The notes under the pieces were generated by a model. It ran no database searches. It was not told where the DNA came from and saw nothing but the letters and a program-made list of their open reading frames with translations. DNA of 60,073 nt from Alistipes sp. (lineage in GTDB: Bacteria > Bacteroidota > Bacteroidia > Bacteroidales > Rikenellaceae), in assembly GCA_017502025.1 (NCBI GenBank), contig JAFVVS010000151.1, positions 1 to 60,073 on the forward strand. Direction: 5' to 3'. This document shows positions 20,650 through 29,782 of this stretch, one piece after another; the stretch's first letter is position 1, and each line of letters opens with the position of its first letter. Both the position numbers and the translations under genes were made by a program.

Positions 20650-21533
20650 TGCATAAGAGCGGTTTTGTAAATATTATCGGTAATCCGAATGTCGGAAAAT
20701 CGACACTGATGAATGCTTTGGTGGGCGAAAGGCTCTCCATCATCACATCGAAGGCGCAGACTACACGCCATCGTATTATGGGTATCGTGAATGGCGATGA
20801 TTTTCAGATTGTCTATTCAGATACACCCGGAATTTTGAAACCTGCATACAAATTGCAGGAGTCGATGATGAACTTCGTGCGAGGTGCGGTGAGCGATGCC
20901 GATGTGGTATTGTATGTTACCGACACCGTCGAGGAGCAGGGCGAGCGCTCGGCAGAGATTATCGAGAAGATTAAGTTGAGCGGTATTCCGACCATCGTGG
21001 TAATCAACAAGATAGACCTCACCACGCAGGAAAAACTCGAAAAGATTGTTGCCGAGTGGCACGAGCGATTGCCCGAGGCTGTAATCGTTCCTGCATCGGC
21101 AAAGGAGCAGTTCAATATCGAGGCGATTTTTGGAAAAATTCTCGAAAATCTGCCCGAGGGCGAGCCGTACTATCCGAAGGATACGCTGACCGACAAGACT
21201 TTGCGCTTCTTCGCTTCGGAGATTATCCGTGAGAAGATTTTATTAAACTACGACAAGGAGATACCCTACTGTTGCGAGATTGAGATTGATTCGTACAAGG
21301 AGGAGCCGACAATCGACCGCATCTCGGCAACTATCTATGTATCACGCAATTCGCAGAAGGGCATCGTAATCGGCCATAAGGGCGAACGACTCAAAAAGGT
21401 GGGTCAGCAGGCTCGTGCCGACATCGAGGCGTTCCTCGGCAAGAAGGTATTTTTGCAACTCTTCGTCAAGGTTAATGACGATTGGCGCAATAATGACCGT
21501 CAGTTGAGCCGTTTTGGATACAACGACATCTAA
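20649..21533 (+). CDS. era: GTPase Era
   Basis: Era binds the 3' end of 16S rRNA and helps 30S ribosome maturation. The G1 loop GNPNVGKSTLMNAL, G3 DTPG, and G4 NKIDL are present. The C-terminal KH domain has GIVIGHKGERLKKVGQQAR. It is 294 residues, full length. Its start overlaps the stop of the GH20 gene, an odd partner for a ribosome factor. Confidence 0.97.
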   Translation: MHKSGFVNIIGNPNVGKSTLMNALVGERLSIITSKAQTTRHRIMGIVNGDDFQIVYSDTPGILKPAYKLQESMMNFVRGAVSDADVVLYVTDTVEEQGERSAEIIEKIKLSGIPTIVVINKIDLTTQEKLEKIVAEWHERLPEAVIVPASAKEQFNIEAIFGKILENLPEGEPYYPKDTLTDKTLRFFASEIIREKILLNYDKEIPYCCEIEIDSYKEEPTIDRISATIYVSRNSQKGIVIGHKGERLKKVGQQARADIEAFLGKKVFLQLFVKVNDDWRNNDRQLSRFGYNDI

Positions 21534-21642
21534 ACGGAACCGACGCACGAAGCAAGAGCAGAGGGTGCTTGCACACTATGCCTTGCAAGAAGGAGGAAAA
21601 GCCCACGAAGTGGGATTAAAACGGAAAACGGAAAACTTTTTT

Positions 21643-23625
21643 ATGCGAAAGATAGTAATTGCGATATTGTTTGCACTGTTCGCCACAACTTCGGTTATGG
21701 CGCAGTACAATCGTGACTACTTCTTCTATATTGGTCGCAAGCAGATGATGGAGAGCGACTTCAAGGAGGCTATCCGCACGCTCAATGTTCTCTTGCGCTT
21801 CGACGACAAGGCATACGAGGGCTATTTCTTGCGAGGCATTGCCAAATACAACCTCGACGATTTGCTCGGTGCTGAGGCGGACTTTACCGAGGCGATAGAG
21901 AAAAACCCCGTCTTCACAACCGCCTTCACATATCGTGCGATAACTCGCTCTCGTTTAGGAAATTACGACGATGCACTTTCGGACTTTCGTGAGGCTATCG
22001 AGTTGCGCCCTGACCTGCCAAACCCCTACTACTCACGAGGTGTTACCCGCCTACTAAACCAGCAATTCGAGGAGGCAATCGAGGATTTTGACAACTTCAT
22101 CCGCTACGAGAAGAAGGTTGCCGATGCCTACATAAATCGTGGTGTCTGCCACCTCTACCTCAAAGATACGGTGCGTGCCTACGCCGATTTTGACCTCGGT
22201 ATTCGCACCAACCGAGAGAGTCCGAATGGCTACAACCGCCGAGGAGTGCTCCTATTGCAACAAAACCGCTTCGAGGAGGCTGAAAAGGATTTCGATATGG
22301 CGGTGAAGTGCGACTCAACGCTTGCGATGTCGTTCTTTAACCGTGCTTTGGTCTATAACGAAACTAATCGCCCGATGCAGTCGTTGTCCGACCTCGACCG
22401 AGTAATTCAGTTAGACTCGACAAGTTCGATTACCTACTTCAATCGTGCGATAATTCGCTCACGAGTAGGCGATTACAACCGTGCGCTCGACGACTACAAT
22501 AAGGTTGCGGAGTACTCGCCCGAGAATGTTTTGGTCTACTACAACCGTGCGCTACTCTACCAGCAGCTGGGCGAAATCGAGCGTGCAAAGGCGGACTATA
22601 CGAAGGCTATCGAACTCTACCCTGACTTTGCGAACGCCTACCTCGGTCGCAGCTACTTGCGCCACCTTTTGCGTGACTACAAGGGCGCACGAAGCGACAA
22701 GCAGATTGCCGAGCGCAAGATTGCAGAGTACAAATCACGCCTGAACGACACCACCTATTCGATTTATGCCGATACAACTCGTCGCTTCGACAAACTCCTC
22801 TCGTTCGATAGCAAGTTGGCAGGCTCATCGTTCGAGCGCATCACCTCACGCCGTACAAACAACGAGAATATGGCTCTGTTGCCGATGTTCAAGTTCACCT
22901 TCACACAGGACTCGACCGAGCAGACCGCTACGGCAAAGAAATACCACTCGCAACGAGCCGAGGACTTCTTGAAGCGACTCGATAACCCACTCTTGGCGAT
23001 TTCGTGTCGTGAGAGCAACCTCGCTCCCGACTCGCTCGTAGCCATAAATCGTCGTTTGAAGGCGAAGGCTCGCAATGCGACATCCTCATTCGAGGAGTTG
23101 TTCTCGTTGGCTATTTCGGAGTCGTTGGTTAAGCAATATACCAATGCCGTAAATACCTACACGGCAGCTATTCAGGCTTCGCCTGTCAATCCATTCGTAT
23201 ATCTCAATCGTGCTACGACACAGGCCGAAATGATTGACTTTATCTCCTCGATTGAGAGCGCATATCAGCGCATTTCGATTGAGAGCGACCCTGCACGACA
23301 GTTGCACAACCGCACCACTCGCACCTACAATTACGACGAGGCGATTGCCGACTTGACCAAGGCGATAAAACTCTACCCCGGTTTTGCCTACGCATATTAC
23401 AACCGTGCAAACCTCTTGGCGTTGTCCGGCAAGTTGCCGGAGGCATTCGAGGACTACACGAAGGCGATAGAGCTCAATCCGAACTTCGCCGAGGCGTACT
23501 ACAACCGTGGTTTGATACAGATTTATATGAAGGATACCCGCAAAGGCTGCCTTGATATCTCGAAGGCGGGCGAGTTGGGCATCGAGGAGGCATACGAGGT
23601 GCTGAAAAACTACACAAAGCAGTAA
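21643..23625 (+). CDS. Secreted tetratricopeptide-repeat protein
   Basis: A 660-residue protein. The start at 21643 gives MRKIVIAILFALFATTSVMA, a clear signal peptide; a longer frame from 21514 overlaps era and is rejected. The mature part is TPR after TPR (motifs such as AYYNRGLIQ and PENVLVYYNRALLYQQLG), roughly nine repeats to about residue 385. A non-repeat linker follows, with further repeats at the C-terminus. It is probably a periplasmic or outer-membrane-associated scaffold. It does not look like SusD. The short gap after era holds small hairpins and an ACGGAAA heptamer pair. Confidence 0.85.
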   Translation: MRKIVIAILFALFATTSVMAQYNRDYFFYIGRKQMMESDFKEAIRTLNVLLRFDDKAYEGYFLRGIAKYNLDDLLGAEADFTEAIEKNPVFTTAFTYRAITRSRLGNYDDALSDFREAIELRPDLPNPYYSRGVTRLLNQQFEEAIEDFDNFIRYEKKVADAYINRGVCHLYLKDTVRAYADFDLGIRTNRESPNGYNRRGVLLLQQNRFEEAEKDFDMAVKCDSTLAMSFFNRALVYNETNRPMQSLSDLDRVIQLDSTSSITYFNRAIIRSRVGDYNRALDDYNKVAEYSPENVLVYYNRALLYQQLGEIERAKADYTKAIELYPDFANAYLGRSYLRHLLRDYKGARSDKQIAERKIAEYKSRLNDTTYSIYADTTRRFDKLLSFDSKLAGSSFERITSRRTNNENMALLPMFKFTFTQDSTEQTATAKKYHSQRAEDFLKRLDNPLLAISCRESNLAPDSLVAINRRLKAKARNATSSFEELFSLAISESLVKQYTNAVNTYTAAIQASPVNPFVYLNRATTQAEMIDFISSIESAYQRISIESDPARQLHNRTTRTYNYDEAIADLTKAIKLYPGFAYAYYNRANLLALSGKLPEAFEDYTKAIELNPNFAEAYYNRGLIQIYMKDTRKGCLDISKAGELGIEEAYEVLKNYTKQ

Positions 23626-23656
23626 TAAACAAATCTTAATAATAAATATAGGTATT

Positions 23657-25069
23657 ATGACTCAAACTATTCAAAGAAAATTGAACGACTCTGCGTTGGC
23701 TCGTTGGGGTGCGATGGTACTCATCGCCCTGATGATGCTCTTTGCGCATATGTTCGTTGATGTAATCTCTCCAATCAAGGAGTTGATTCAGATTCAGCGT
23801 GGCTGGACATCAGATGTTTTTGGAACCTACGCAGGCTCGGAGTATCTGCTCAATGTATGGGGCTTCCTCATCGTTGCAGGTATCATCCTCGACAAGATGG
23901 GTATCCGCTTTACGGGCTTGACCTCGGCAATCGTTATGGTTGTGGGTGCTTGCATCAAGTATTTCGCCGTTAGCGAGGCGTTTATCGGCACAGGCTTGGA
24001 GGCTTGGCTCAACTCGTGGTGGGTGGCTATGCCGGGTAGTGCAAAACTCGCATCGTTCGGCTTTATGATCTTCGGTTGCGGTTGCGAGATGGCAGGTATC
24101 ACCGCATCGAAGGCTCTTGCAAAGTGGTTCGAGGGCAAGGAGATGGCGTTGGCTATGGGCTTGGAGATGGCTCTCGCTCGTGTGGGCGTGTTCGTAATCT
24201 TCACTATCTCACCTCGTTTGGCAGGTATCGGCGGCTTGGAGCCTTCGGTTGTTAAGCCTGTTGCATTCTGCACCGCATTGCTCTTTATCGGCCTGTTGTG
24301 CTACTCCGTCTTCTGCGTTATGGACAAGAAGTTCGACCAGCAGTTGGGTGCAGAGGCTGCGCAGGGCGAGAGCGAGGAGGAGTTCAAGTTCTCGGATGTC
24401 ATCAACATCTTCAAGAGCAAGTTGTTCTGGATTGTGGCTATGTTGTGCGTGTTGTACTACTCGGCAATCTTCCCATTCCAGAAGTTTGCGGCCAATATGT
24501 TGCAGAGCAACCTTGGTCTCGATGCTACCACCGCTGCCGACATCTTCCGTTGGTTCCCTATCGGTGCAGCCTGCATCACCCCACTCCTCGGTTGGTTCCT
24601 CGACAAGAAGGGTAAGGGCGCAACTATGCTTATCCTCGGCTCGTTGTTGATGATTGTCTGCCACCTCACCTTTGCAGTGGTGTTGCCGGCATTCCCAAGC
24701 ACAATCATCGCCTTCGCAGCGATTATCTTGCTTGGTATCTCGTTCTCGTTGGTTCCGGCGTCGTTGTGGCCTTCGATTCCGAAGATTATGGACAAGCGCT
24801 TCCTGGGTAGCGCATATTCGCTTATCTTCTGGGTGCAGAACTTCGGTTTGAGCCTTACCCCAATGCTTATCGGTTGGGCATTGGAGAAGAGCAACCCCGG
24901 CGTTGCCGAGCAGATTGCTGCCGGTGTAGAGGGCGTTGCCTATAACTACACCATTCCGATGTTGATTTTCGCATCGCTGGGCGGCTTGGCACTGCTTTTC
25001 AGCCTTTGGTTGAAGGGTATGGACAAGCGCAACGGCTACGGCTTGGAGTTACCAAATATTAAAGAGTAA
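23657..25069 (+). CDS. MFS transporter, MFSD1-like
   Basis: A 470-residue inner-membrane protein with about 12 hydrophobic helices. Features include the loop-2/3 segment ILDKMGIRFTG after helix 2 and the C-half motif SLVPASLWPSIPKIMDKRFLG followed by AYSLIFWVQNFGLS. The latter resembles the MFSD1 group of major facilitators, known in animals as lysosomal dipeptide carriers. That bacterial members move dipeptides is inference only. A terminator follows. Confidence 0.85.
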   Translation: MTQTIQRKLNDSALARWGAMVLIALMMLFAHMFVDVISPIKELIQIQRGWTSDVFGTYAGSEYLLNVWGFLIVAGIILDKMGIRFTGLTSAIVMVVGACIKYFAVSEAFIGTGLEAWLNSWWVAMPGSAKLASFGFMIFGCGCEMAGITASKALAKWFEGKEMALAMGLEMALARVGVFVIFTISPRLAGIGGLEPSVVKPVAFCTALLFIGLLCYSVFCVMDKKFDQQLGAEAAQGESEEEFKFSDVINIFKSKLFWIVAMLCVLYYSAIFPFQKFAANMLQSNLGLDATTAADIFRWFPIGAACITPLLGWFLDKKGKGATMLILGSLLMIVCHLTFAVVLPAFPSTIIAFAAIILLGISFSLVPASLWPSIPKIMDKRFLGSAYSLIFWVQNFGLSLTPMLIGWALEKSNPGVAEQIAAGVEGVAYNYTIPMLIFASLGGLALLFSLWLKGMDKRNGYGLELPNIKE

Positions 25070-25090
25070 AATTTCTACTTACAATTTGTA

Positions 25091-25120
25091 ATAAGCCTTC
25101 CGTTTCGGGAGGCTTATTTG
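25091..25120 (+). terminator. Terminator after the MFS gene
   Basis: The stem AATAAGCCT-TCC / GGG-AGGCTTATT (one mismatch), with loop GTTTC, is followed by TGTTAAAATTT. Confidence 0.75.
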
Positions 25121-25181
25121 TTAAAATTTATGCTGAAAAACATAAAAATCGTAATTTTAGTGCATTTTAGTTGTAATTTTA

Positions 25182-25213
25182 TTTGGATATTAAATTTTTT
25201 TAATATAATTTTG
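25182..25213 (+). promoter_or_regulatory. Promoter of the 25348 lipoprotein gene
   Basis: TTTG (25182-25185), 20-nt spacer, TAATTTTG (25206-25213). It leaves an untranslated leader of about 125 nt in which I see no strong structure. Confidence 0.65.
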
Positions 25214-25347
25214 TTCAACGCATTACCCCACTGATATGGCTGTTTGGTGGTCAAAAACGGGGGTTATAGAGGAAAAACAGACAGAAAAAGATAAATACAC
25301 TTACAATTTATTATTAACTTTATTTATTAACTAAAAAAAATGCAATT

Positions 25348-26505
25348 ATGAAAAAGTTATTTTTACTTTTAGCAATGGTTGGACTTGCATTGGCAAGTTG
25401 TACTCCTAATGGTGGTCAGGATGGTCCTACCCCTGGTGATAACAATGTTCTCGGCGCAGGCGAGTTCGAAATCTCTGTATCTAATGTAGGTGAGACTTCG
25501 GCAGATTTGAAGATTACTCCTAAACAGGAGGGTCGCACTTTCTACTGGAACATCGCAACTGACGCAGAGTTGGCAGAGTTTGCTACTACAGTAGCTTTTA
25601 TGGAGGACTATTACAATTACTTCAAAAGTGCTGTTGAGCAAGGCGTAAGAACTTGGGATCAAATTCTCGATGCTGCTCCAGTTGAGTACACAACTCAGAA
25701 GTTGGATCCTAACACAAAGTACAACCTTTTTGCATTTGGTATCGACGCAAACGGTAACCTTACCAGCCCAGATATCACTTATGTTAAGTTCCAGACCAAG
25801 GAGTCTACTTTCGATGTAAGCAAGTGGTATGGCTACTGGGAGGTAACTTCGCCAAAGCAGGTTCAGATTGGTAGCGACCCAATGACTAATCAGCCAATCG
25901 AGGAGATCGTTGATGAGCCATACACCACAATTCTTGCAATTGTTCCAGGTGAGGATCTCAAAGAGGGCGAAGCTTATGTTTATGGTTTCGATGGCATCTT
26001 CGGGCTTGAAATGCCTGCTGTAGGATCATTCTTGTCGAACAACCTTAAGATGATTAACGAGTATCTTCTCTTCGAGGAGGAGACTGATTATGGTCCTTGC
26101 GCATACTCTTGGAATGGTCACTCATTCATCGAGTCGTTTGGTGCATTCTATATGATTACCGGAGACTATGCTCCTTACACTTTCACGATGGCGGCTGATG
26201 GCTCTGTAAAGATTACTGCTTACCAGGGTCAGATTTCGACTGGTGATGTATTTACCACCGATTTCTATAGCCTTGACAATGTAATTACTTCAGGTGAGAA
26301 TGAGGGCGCAAGCTTCATCTACACTCGTGAGGATGGTCTGCCAGCTGTTTACCTTAATGGTGCTGAGATGACTGCAACTTACCTCGGCGCACTCGAGGAG
26401 GTTACTGCTCACAAGCTTTCGAAGAAGGTTAAGGCTGTTCACAAGATGGCTACTCCAAAGGCTGCTGCACAGAAGTTCTCGGCTGCAGTTGAGTTTGCAA
26501 AATAA
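25348..26505 (+). CDS. Surface lipoprotein with fibronectin-III-like region
   Basis: A 385-residue lipoprotein: signal peptide with lipobox LASC (Cys17), then a Gly/Pro/Asp linker (TPNGGQDGPTPGDNN), which in Bacteroidetes is typical of surface export. Next comes a FN3-like domain (about 35-150, ending KLDPNTKYNLFAFGIDANG) and a beta-rich C-terminal domain of unknown family. The tail is lysine/alanine rich. Its own promoter and a strong terminator make it a single-gene unit. Function is unknown; binding of an external polymer is a guess. Confidence 0.75.
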   Translation: MKKLFLLLAMVGLALASCTPNGGQDGPTPGDNNVLGAGEFEISVSNVGETSADLKITPKQEGRTFYWNIATDAELAEFATTVAFMEDYYNYFKSAVEQGVRTWDQILDAAPVEYTTQKLDPNTKYNLFAFGIDANGNLTSPDITYVKFQTKESTFDVSKWYGYWEVTSPKQVQIGSDPMTNQPIEEIVDEPYTTILAIVPGEDLKEGEAYVYGFDGIFGLEMPAVGSFLSNNLKMINEYLLFEEETDYGPCAYSWNGHSFIESFGAFYMITGDYAPYTFTMAADGSVKITAYQGQISTGDVFTTDFYSLDNVITSGENEGASFIYTREDGLPAVYLNGAEMTATYLGALEEVTAHKLSKKVKAVHKMATPKAAAQKFSAAVEFAK

Positions 26506-26530
26506 TAAAAAAAGGTTAGGTAATTTTGAA

Positions 26531-26560
26531 GGCGGTCTTTCGTGACCGCCTTTGTTTTAT
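26531..26560 (+). terminator. Terminator after the surface lipoprotein
   Basis: GGCGGTC-TTTCGT-GACCGCC is followed by TTTGTTTTAT: a textbook intrinsic terminator. Confidence 0.9.
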
Positions 26561-26572
26561 TGCGGAATTATA

Positions 26573-26668
26573 TAGGGAGTTTAGGGAGTATAAAGAGATT
26601 AGGGAATTTAGCGAACTGCATCACTAAATTCCCTAATTTCACTATCTTCACTAATCTCTCTACTTACT
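26573..26668. repeat. Nine-bp-period inverted arrays
   Basis: The right half reads ACTAAATTC/CCTAATTTC/ACTATCTTC/ACTAATCTC/TCTACTTAC, a 9-bp period. The left half (TAGGGAGTTTAGGGAGTATA...) is the inverse composition. The array runs into the stop codon of the glycosyltransferase gene. A related pair is at 39690-39765. Confidence 0.75.
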
Positions 26669-27778
26669 CTTTTCCAAAACTTCCACCAACTTGTCGCACA
26701 TCGTAGCCCACGAGAAGCGTTTGCGCTCGGCAGGGAAATTCTCGGCAAAGTGGACTAACGCATCATCTTTGTAGAGTCGTTCTATCTTTTCGGCAATGCT
26801 CTCCACGGTAGGTTCGCATACAAAGCCGACCTTGCCGTCAGCCACAATCTCGGGCAGACCACCCACACGGGTAACAACCATCGGCACGGAGAAGTTGTAG
26901 GCTATCTGCGTCACGCCACTCTGTGTAGCGGTGCGGTATGGCAAAACGAGCGCATCTGCCACCGAAAAGTAGAGCTTCACATCCTCATCCTTCACGAAGC
27001 CCTCGTGCAGCACTACCCTCTCGCCAAGGCGGTCGAGCGCAGGGCGGTATTGCTCCTTATCGTTGTAGAATTCGCCCGCAACGAGCAGTCGCAAATCCTT
27101 ATCCTCGACCTTCTCGAACGCCTCCAAAAGCAGATCCAACCCCTTGTAATCACGAATAAGACCGAAGAACAAGAGATATCGCTTGTCGGCATCGAGTCCG
27201 AGTTTGTGGCACGCCTCGGTGCGCTCTACCCTCTCGCCAAAATTCTCGAACATCGGATGAGGCGAGAAGAGGGCCGGTGCGGAGGTGTAGGCACGCAGTT
27301 CGTTGCCCACCTGCTCCGACATATATACAAAGCCATCCACCGCACCGAGGTAGTAGCGGTTAAATGGCTTATCAATCAAGTGGTGTTCGTGTGGCTCGAC
27401 ATTGTCGATTTGGCAGATGACCTTTGTCTTGCCGTTTCGGCGGGCAATGCGACAGATTGTGCCAAAGCACGGAGCCATAAACGGAGTCCAATACTTCATC
27501 AAAATCATATCGGGAGCCTCATGACGCAGTCGCTCGCCAAGTGCCACCCAATTCAGAGGGTTGCAGGTGTTCACGACACGCTCGATGTACAAATCGTGCG
27601 GAGGTGGCGTATCGACCGTCTGACTTTTGCCGGGGAATAACAGCGAAGGGTATTGCAGCGAGAAGGTATAGACCTTAACCTCATCTCCACGACTCTGATA
27701 CTCACGAGCCATAGTCTCCATAATCGACGCCAAACCGCCACGATAAGGGTGCGCAGGACCAAGAATTACAATCTTCAT
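26660..27778 (-). CDS. Glycosyltransferase, GT4-type (GT-B fold)
   Basis: A 372-residue cytosolic glycosyltransferase. The N-terminal loop GPAHPYRGGLASIMETMA, the central FFGLIRDYKGLDLLLEAFE and the donor-site signature (ALVLPYRTATQSGVTQIAYNF...VTRVGGLPEIV, with the PYR...GV pattern of GT4 enzymes) identify the family. Donor and acceptor cannot be read from sequence. It stands alone, so a role in capsule, lipid or envelope glycan assembly is only inferred. Confidence 0.88.
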   Translation of the reverse strand: MKIVILGPAHPYRGGLASIMETMAREYQSRGDEVKVYTFSLQYPSLLFPGKSQTVDTPPPHDLYIERVVNTCNPLNWVALGERLRHEAPDMILMKYWTPFMAPCFGTICRIARRNGKTKVICQIDNVEPHEHHLIDKPFNRYYLGAVDGFVYMSEQVGNELRAYTSAPALFSPHPMFENFGERVERTEACHKLGLDADKRYLLFFGLIRDYKGLDLLLEAFEKVEDKDLRLLVAGEFYNDKEQYRPALDRLGERVVLHEGFVKDEDVKLYFSVADALVLPYRTATQSGVTQIAYNFSVPMVVTRVGGLPEIVADGKVGFVCEPTVESIAEKIERLYKDDALVHFAENFPAERKRFSWATMCDKLVEVLEKSK

Positions 27779-27819
27779 ACCAACTTCGTTTTATATCTTT
27801 AATACAAAGATACAAAACA

Positions 27820-27912
27820 AATTGAGAATTAAGAATTAAGAATTAAGAATTGAGAATATTTTCTCATTTTACATTCCGAATTCTGAATTCTGCATTCTGA
27901 ATTTTGCATTCC
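27820..27912. repeat. Heptamer arrays between bacterioferritin and glycosyltransferase genes
   Basis: The left block has AATTGAG/AATTAAG units. The right block has TCTGAAT/TCTGCAT/TTTGCAT units and ends at the stop codon of the bacterioferritin gene. The period is 7 bp in both. No CCTTTAATT head is present. Confidence 0.75.
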
Positions 27913-28418
27913 TACTTCTCCCCTTTCGATTTGTGTTTGCTGTTGGCGATGGATTGCAGGGCAAGGTAGTGCGAGCCGTAATCGAGGAGATTTTGCCATT
28001 CGGTACGGAAAATGTCGAGGTGCTCCTCCTCTTCGGCGGACATCTCCTGAAAAATCTTGTGCGTGACGGCATCGTCCTCGGCAGCGCATAGGCGAGAGTA
28101 CTCGTTATAACTATCAATCGTACTCTGCTCCAACTTCACAGCAAAATAGAACGCCTCGACAGGCTCATCAATCTGCTGCACCTTGTGCGAAGGGTTCATA
28201 TCGACCTTGCCATTGAGGAACAAAATTCGCTCGGCAATATGCTCGATATGCTCCATCTCGGCAATCGACACACGGCGCATAAGTCGTGCAAGGTGTTCGT
28301 ACCCCGCATCCTCGAAGATAGTGTGGAAATAGATATACTGCAAGGTTGTCGAAATCTCCTTGCCAAGTGCATCGTTCAGTCGGTCGATGCTACGCTGATA
28401 TTTAGAAGTCTGCTCCAT
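27912..28418 (-). CDS. bfr: Bacterioferritin-like iron-storage protein
   Basis: A 168-residue four-helix ferritin-like protein that oxidises and stores iron in a 24-mer shell. Di-iron ligands are visible as the Glu of GKEIST (helix A), AEMEHIEH (helix B, E and H), the Glu of KLEQSTID (helix C) and EEEEHLD (helix D). The Met before the helix-B His in EMEH sits where bacterioferritins bind heme, followed by the hallmark AERILFLNG, so heme binding is plausible. It lies just after a small HTH gene on the same strand. Confidence 0.85.
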   Translation of the reverse strand: MEQTSKYQRSIDRLNDALGKEISTTLQYIYFHTIFEDAGYEHLARLMRRVSIAEMEHIEHIAERILFLNGKVDMNPSHKVQQIDEPVEAFYFAVKLEQSTIDSYNEYSRLCAAEDDAVTHKIFQEMSAEEEEHLDIFRTEWQNLLDYGSHYLALQSIANSKHKSKGEK

Positions 28419-28472
28419 AAAATAAACCTTTTACGAAGCAGACTTACTTGCAAAACCGATACCAAACGAGGC

Positions 28473-28682
28473 TTACTCCTCTTCTTTGTGCTCCAAGATG
28501 TCACCGGGCTGACAGTGCAACTCGTGGCAAATGGCTTCGAGCGTAGAAAAGCGGATAGCTTTGCCCTTTCCGGTCTTCAAAACCGAGAGGTTTGCGAGCG
28601 TCACACCTATTCTCTCAGATAGTTGAGTCAGCGTCATATTACGCCGAGCCAATACCACATCGAGTTTCACCTTAATTCCCAT
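28473..28682 (-). CDS. Small XRE-family HTH regulator
   Basis: A 69-residue protein that is almost only a Cro/CI-type helix-turn-helix: LTQLSERIGVTLANLSVLK then RFSTLEAICHELHCQPGDIL. The acidic tail is short and no partner domain is present. Such YozG-like regulators often pair with a DUF2975 membrane protein, but none is seen here. A plausible promoter lies upstream on the minus strand (TTTG, 20 nt, TATCTTCG near 28732). The bacterioferritin gene begins 54 nt downstream and may be a target. Confidence 0.85.
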   Translation of the reverse strand: MGIKVKLDVVLARRNMTLTQLSERIGVTLANLSVLKTGKGKAIRFSTLEAICHELHCQPGDILEHKEEE

Positions 28683-28830
28683 TTCCCCTTTGCATTTTTT
28701 CGCATTAAAAACTAACTAACCAACTACGAAGATAGGCAAAAAAGTCCGAAAAACCAAATCATTCGGCAACTATTTGCCCTACCCCAATAGAGCCTTAAAA
28801 TGTCGTAAATATCGTTTTTGCACCATTTTT

Positions 28831-28862
28831 ATTGCGAATTATTACCAAATAAACTACCTTTG
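28831..28862 (+). promoter_or_regulatory. Promoter of the acyl-ACP thioesterase gene
   Basis: ATTG (28831-28834, one mismatch to TTTG), 20-nt spacer, TACCTTTG (28855-28862), 21 nt before the ATG. Confidence 0.6.
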
Positions 28863-28883
28863 TGTAATTATCAAAGCAAAACT

Positions 28884-29615
28884 ATGGCAGAGAAGACAAA
28901 TTATAAATTTTCGGTTGCGCCCGAAAAAGTTGATTTTATGCTCCACGCAACCATCGAATCGTTGTGTTCGGACCTTCTGAATGTGGCTGGTGTGGATGCA
29001 AAGCACAACGGAATCAGTGCCGATGTGCTGATGCAGCACAACCGTTCGTGGGTGCTCTCCCGTATGGCGGTCGAGATTGATCGTCAGCCAAAGCAGTACG
29101 AGGAGTACTCGATTGATACCTGGGTAAGCCCTCACGCTTCACGCCTTATCTCGCCCCGAAATTTCGAGCTTCTCGATGGCAAGGGCAAGCAGTTCGGTCG
29201 TGCCGTGTCGCAGTGGTGCGTAATTGATTTTGAGAAGCGTATGCCTGTGTCGTTGGAGGAGGTTGATAGTCTCTTCGAGGGTAAGTTCTGCGATACACCA
29301 TCGCCGTGCGAGACTCCACGAAAGGTGCGTGGCATTGAGCCAACCATTGTGCGCCGTCACGAGGTGCGTTATAGCGATATCGACTTCAATCGCCATGTGA
29401 ATACTATGCGTTATATCCGTATGATGCTCAACACCCTACCGATTGAATATCTGACCGAAAACCGCCCACTCCGCCTTGATATTCACTTTGCGAAGGAGTG
29501 CCGCTTGGGCGAGGTGCTGACTATCGGCTACGAGCAACGAGATAATCTCTCTTTATTCGAAATTCGCAATGGCGACAATGCCGTCGCCTGCACCGCAGCG
29601 ATTGAGTGGAGATAA
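28884..29615 (+). CDS. Acyl-ACP thioesterase
   Basis: A double-hotdog thioesterase of the FatA/FatB-like bacterial family (243 residues) that hydrolyses acyl-ACP to free fatty acid. The start at 28884 (MAEKTNYKF) lies just after a promoter; an upstream in-frame ATG at 28818 precedes the promoter and is rejected. The first hotdog begins near DVLMQHNRSWVLSRM. The second carries the catalytic Asn and His in DIDFNRHVNTMRYI. The stop codon is the first base pair of a large repeat/terminator block. Confidence 0.9.
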   Translation: MAEKTNYKFSVAPEKVDFMLHATIESLCSDLLNVAGVDAKHNGISADVLMQHNRSWVLSRMAVEIDRQPKQYEEYSIDTWVSPHASRLISPRNFELLDGKGKQFGRAVSQWCVIDFEKRMPVSLEEVDSLFEGKFCDTPSPCETPRKVRGIEPTIVRRHEVRYSDIDFNRHVNTMRYIRMMLNTLPIEYLTENRPLRLDIHFAKECRLGEVLTIGYEQRDNLSLFEIRNGDNAVACTAAIEWR

Positions 29616-29651
29616 ATTGATAATTGACAGTTGATAATTGATAATTAAAGG

Positions 29652-29690
29652 TATTGCCTTGCAGAATATGCAAGGCAATATTATTTTATA
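29652..29690 (+). terminator. Terminator for the acyl-ACP thioesterase gene
   Basis: TATTGCCTTGC (29652-29662), loop AGAATAT, GCAAGGCAATA (29670-29680), then TTATTTTATA. Confidence 0.8.
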
Positions 29691-29707
29691 TAAATTCATA
29701 CTATAAA

Positions 29708-29742
29708 ACTAAAAAGTGCCGAGCGATTTTGCTCGGCACTTT
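29708..29742 (-). terminator. Terminator for the M16 peptidase gene
   Basis: AAAGTGCCGAGC (29713-29724) and GCTCGGCACTTT (29731-29742), loop GATTTT. On the minus strand the stem is followed by TTTTTAG. It also works in the plus direction. Confidence 0.85.
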
Positions 29743-29782
29743 ACCTATAATTGTCAATTCTCAATTTTCAATTGTCAATTAA

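Larger units (their letters stand above)
29616..29782. repeat. Heptamer arrays enclosing two convergent terminators
   Basis: The left array (29616-29651) is AATTGAT/AATTGAC units ending AATTAAAGG (29643-29651). The right array (about 29746-29782) is TTGTCAA/TTCTCAA units. They are in opposite sense and fill the gap from the thioesterase stop to the peptidase stop, with two terminators between them. Confidence 0.85.
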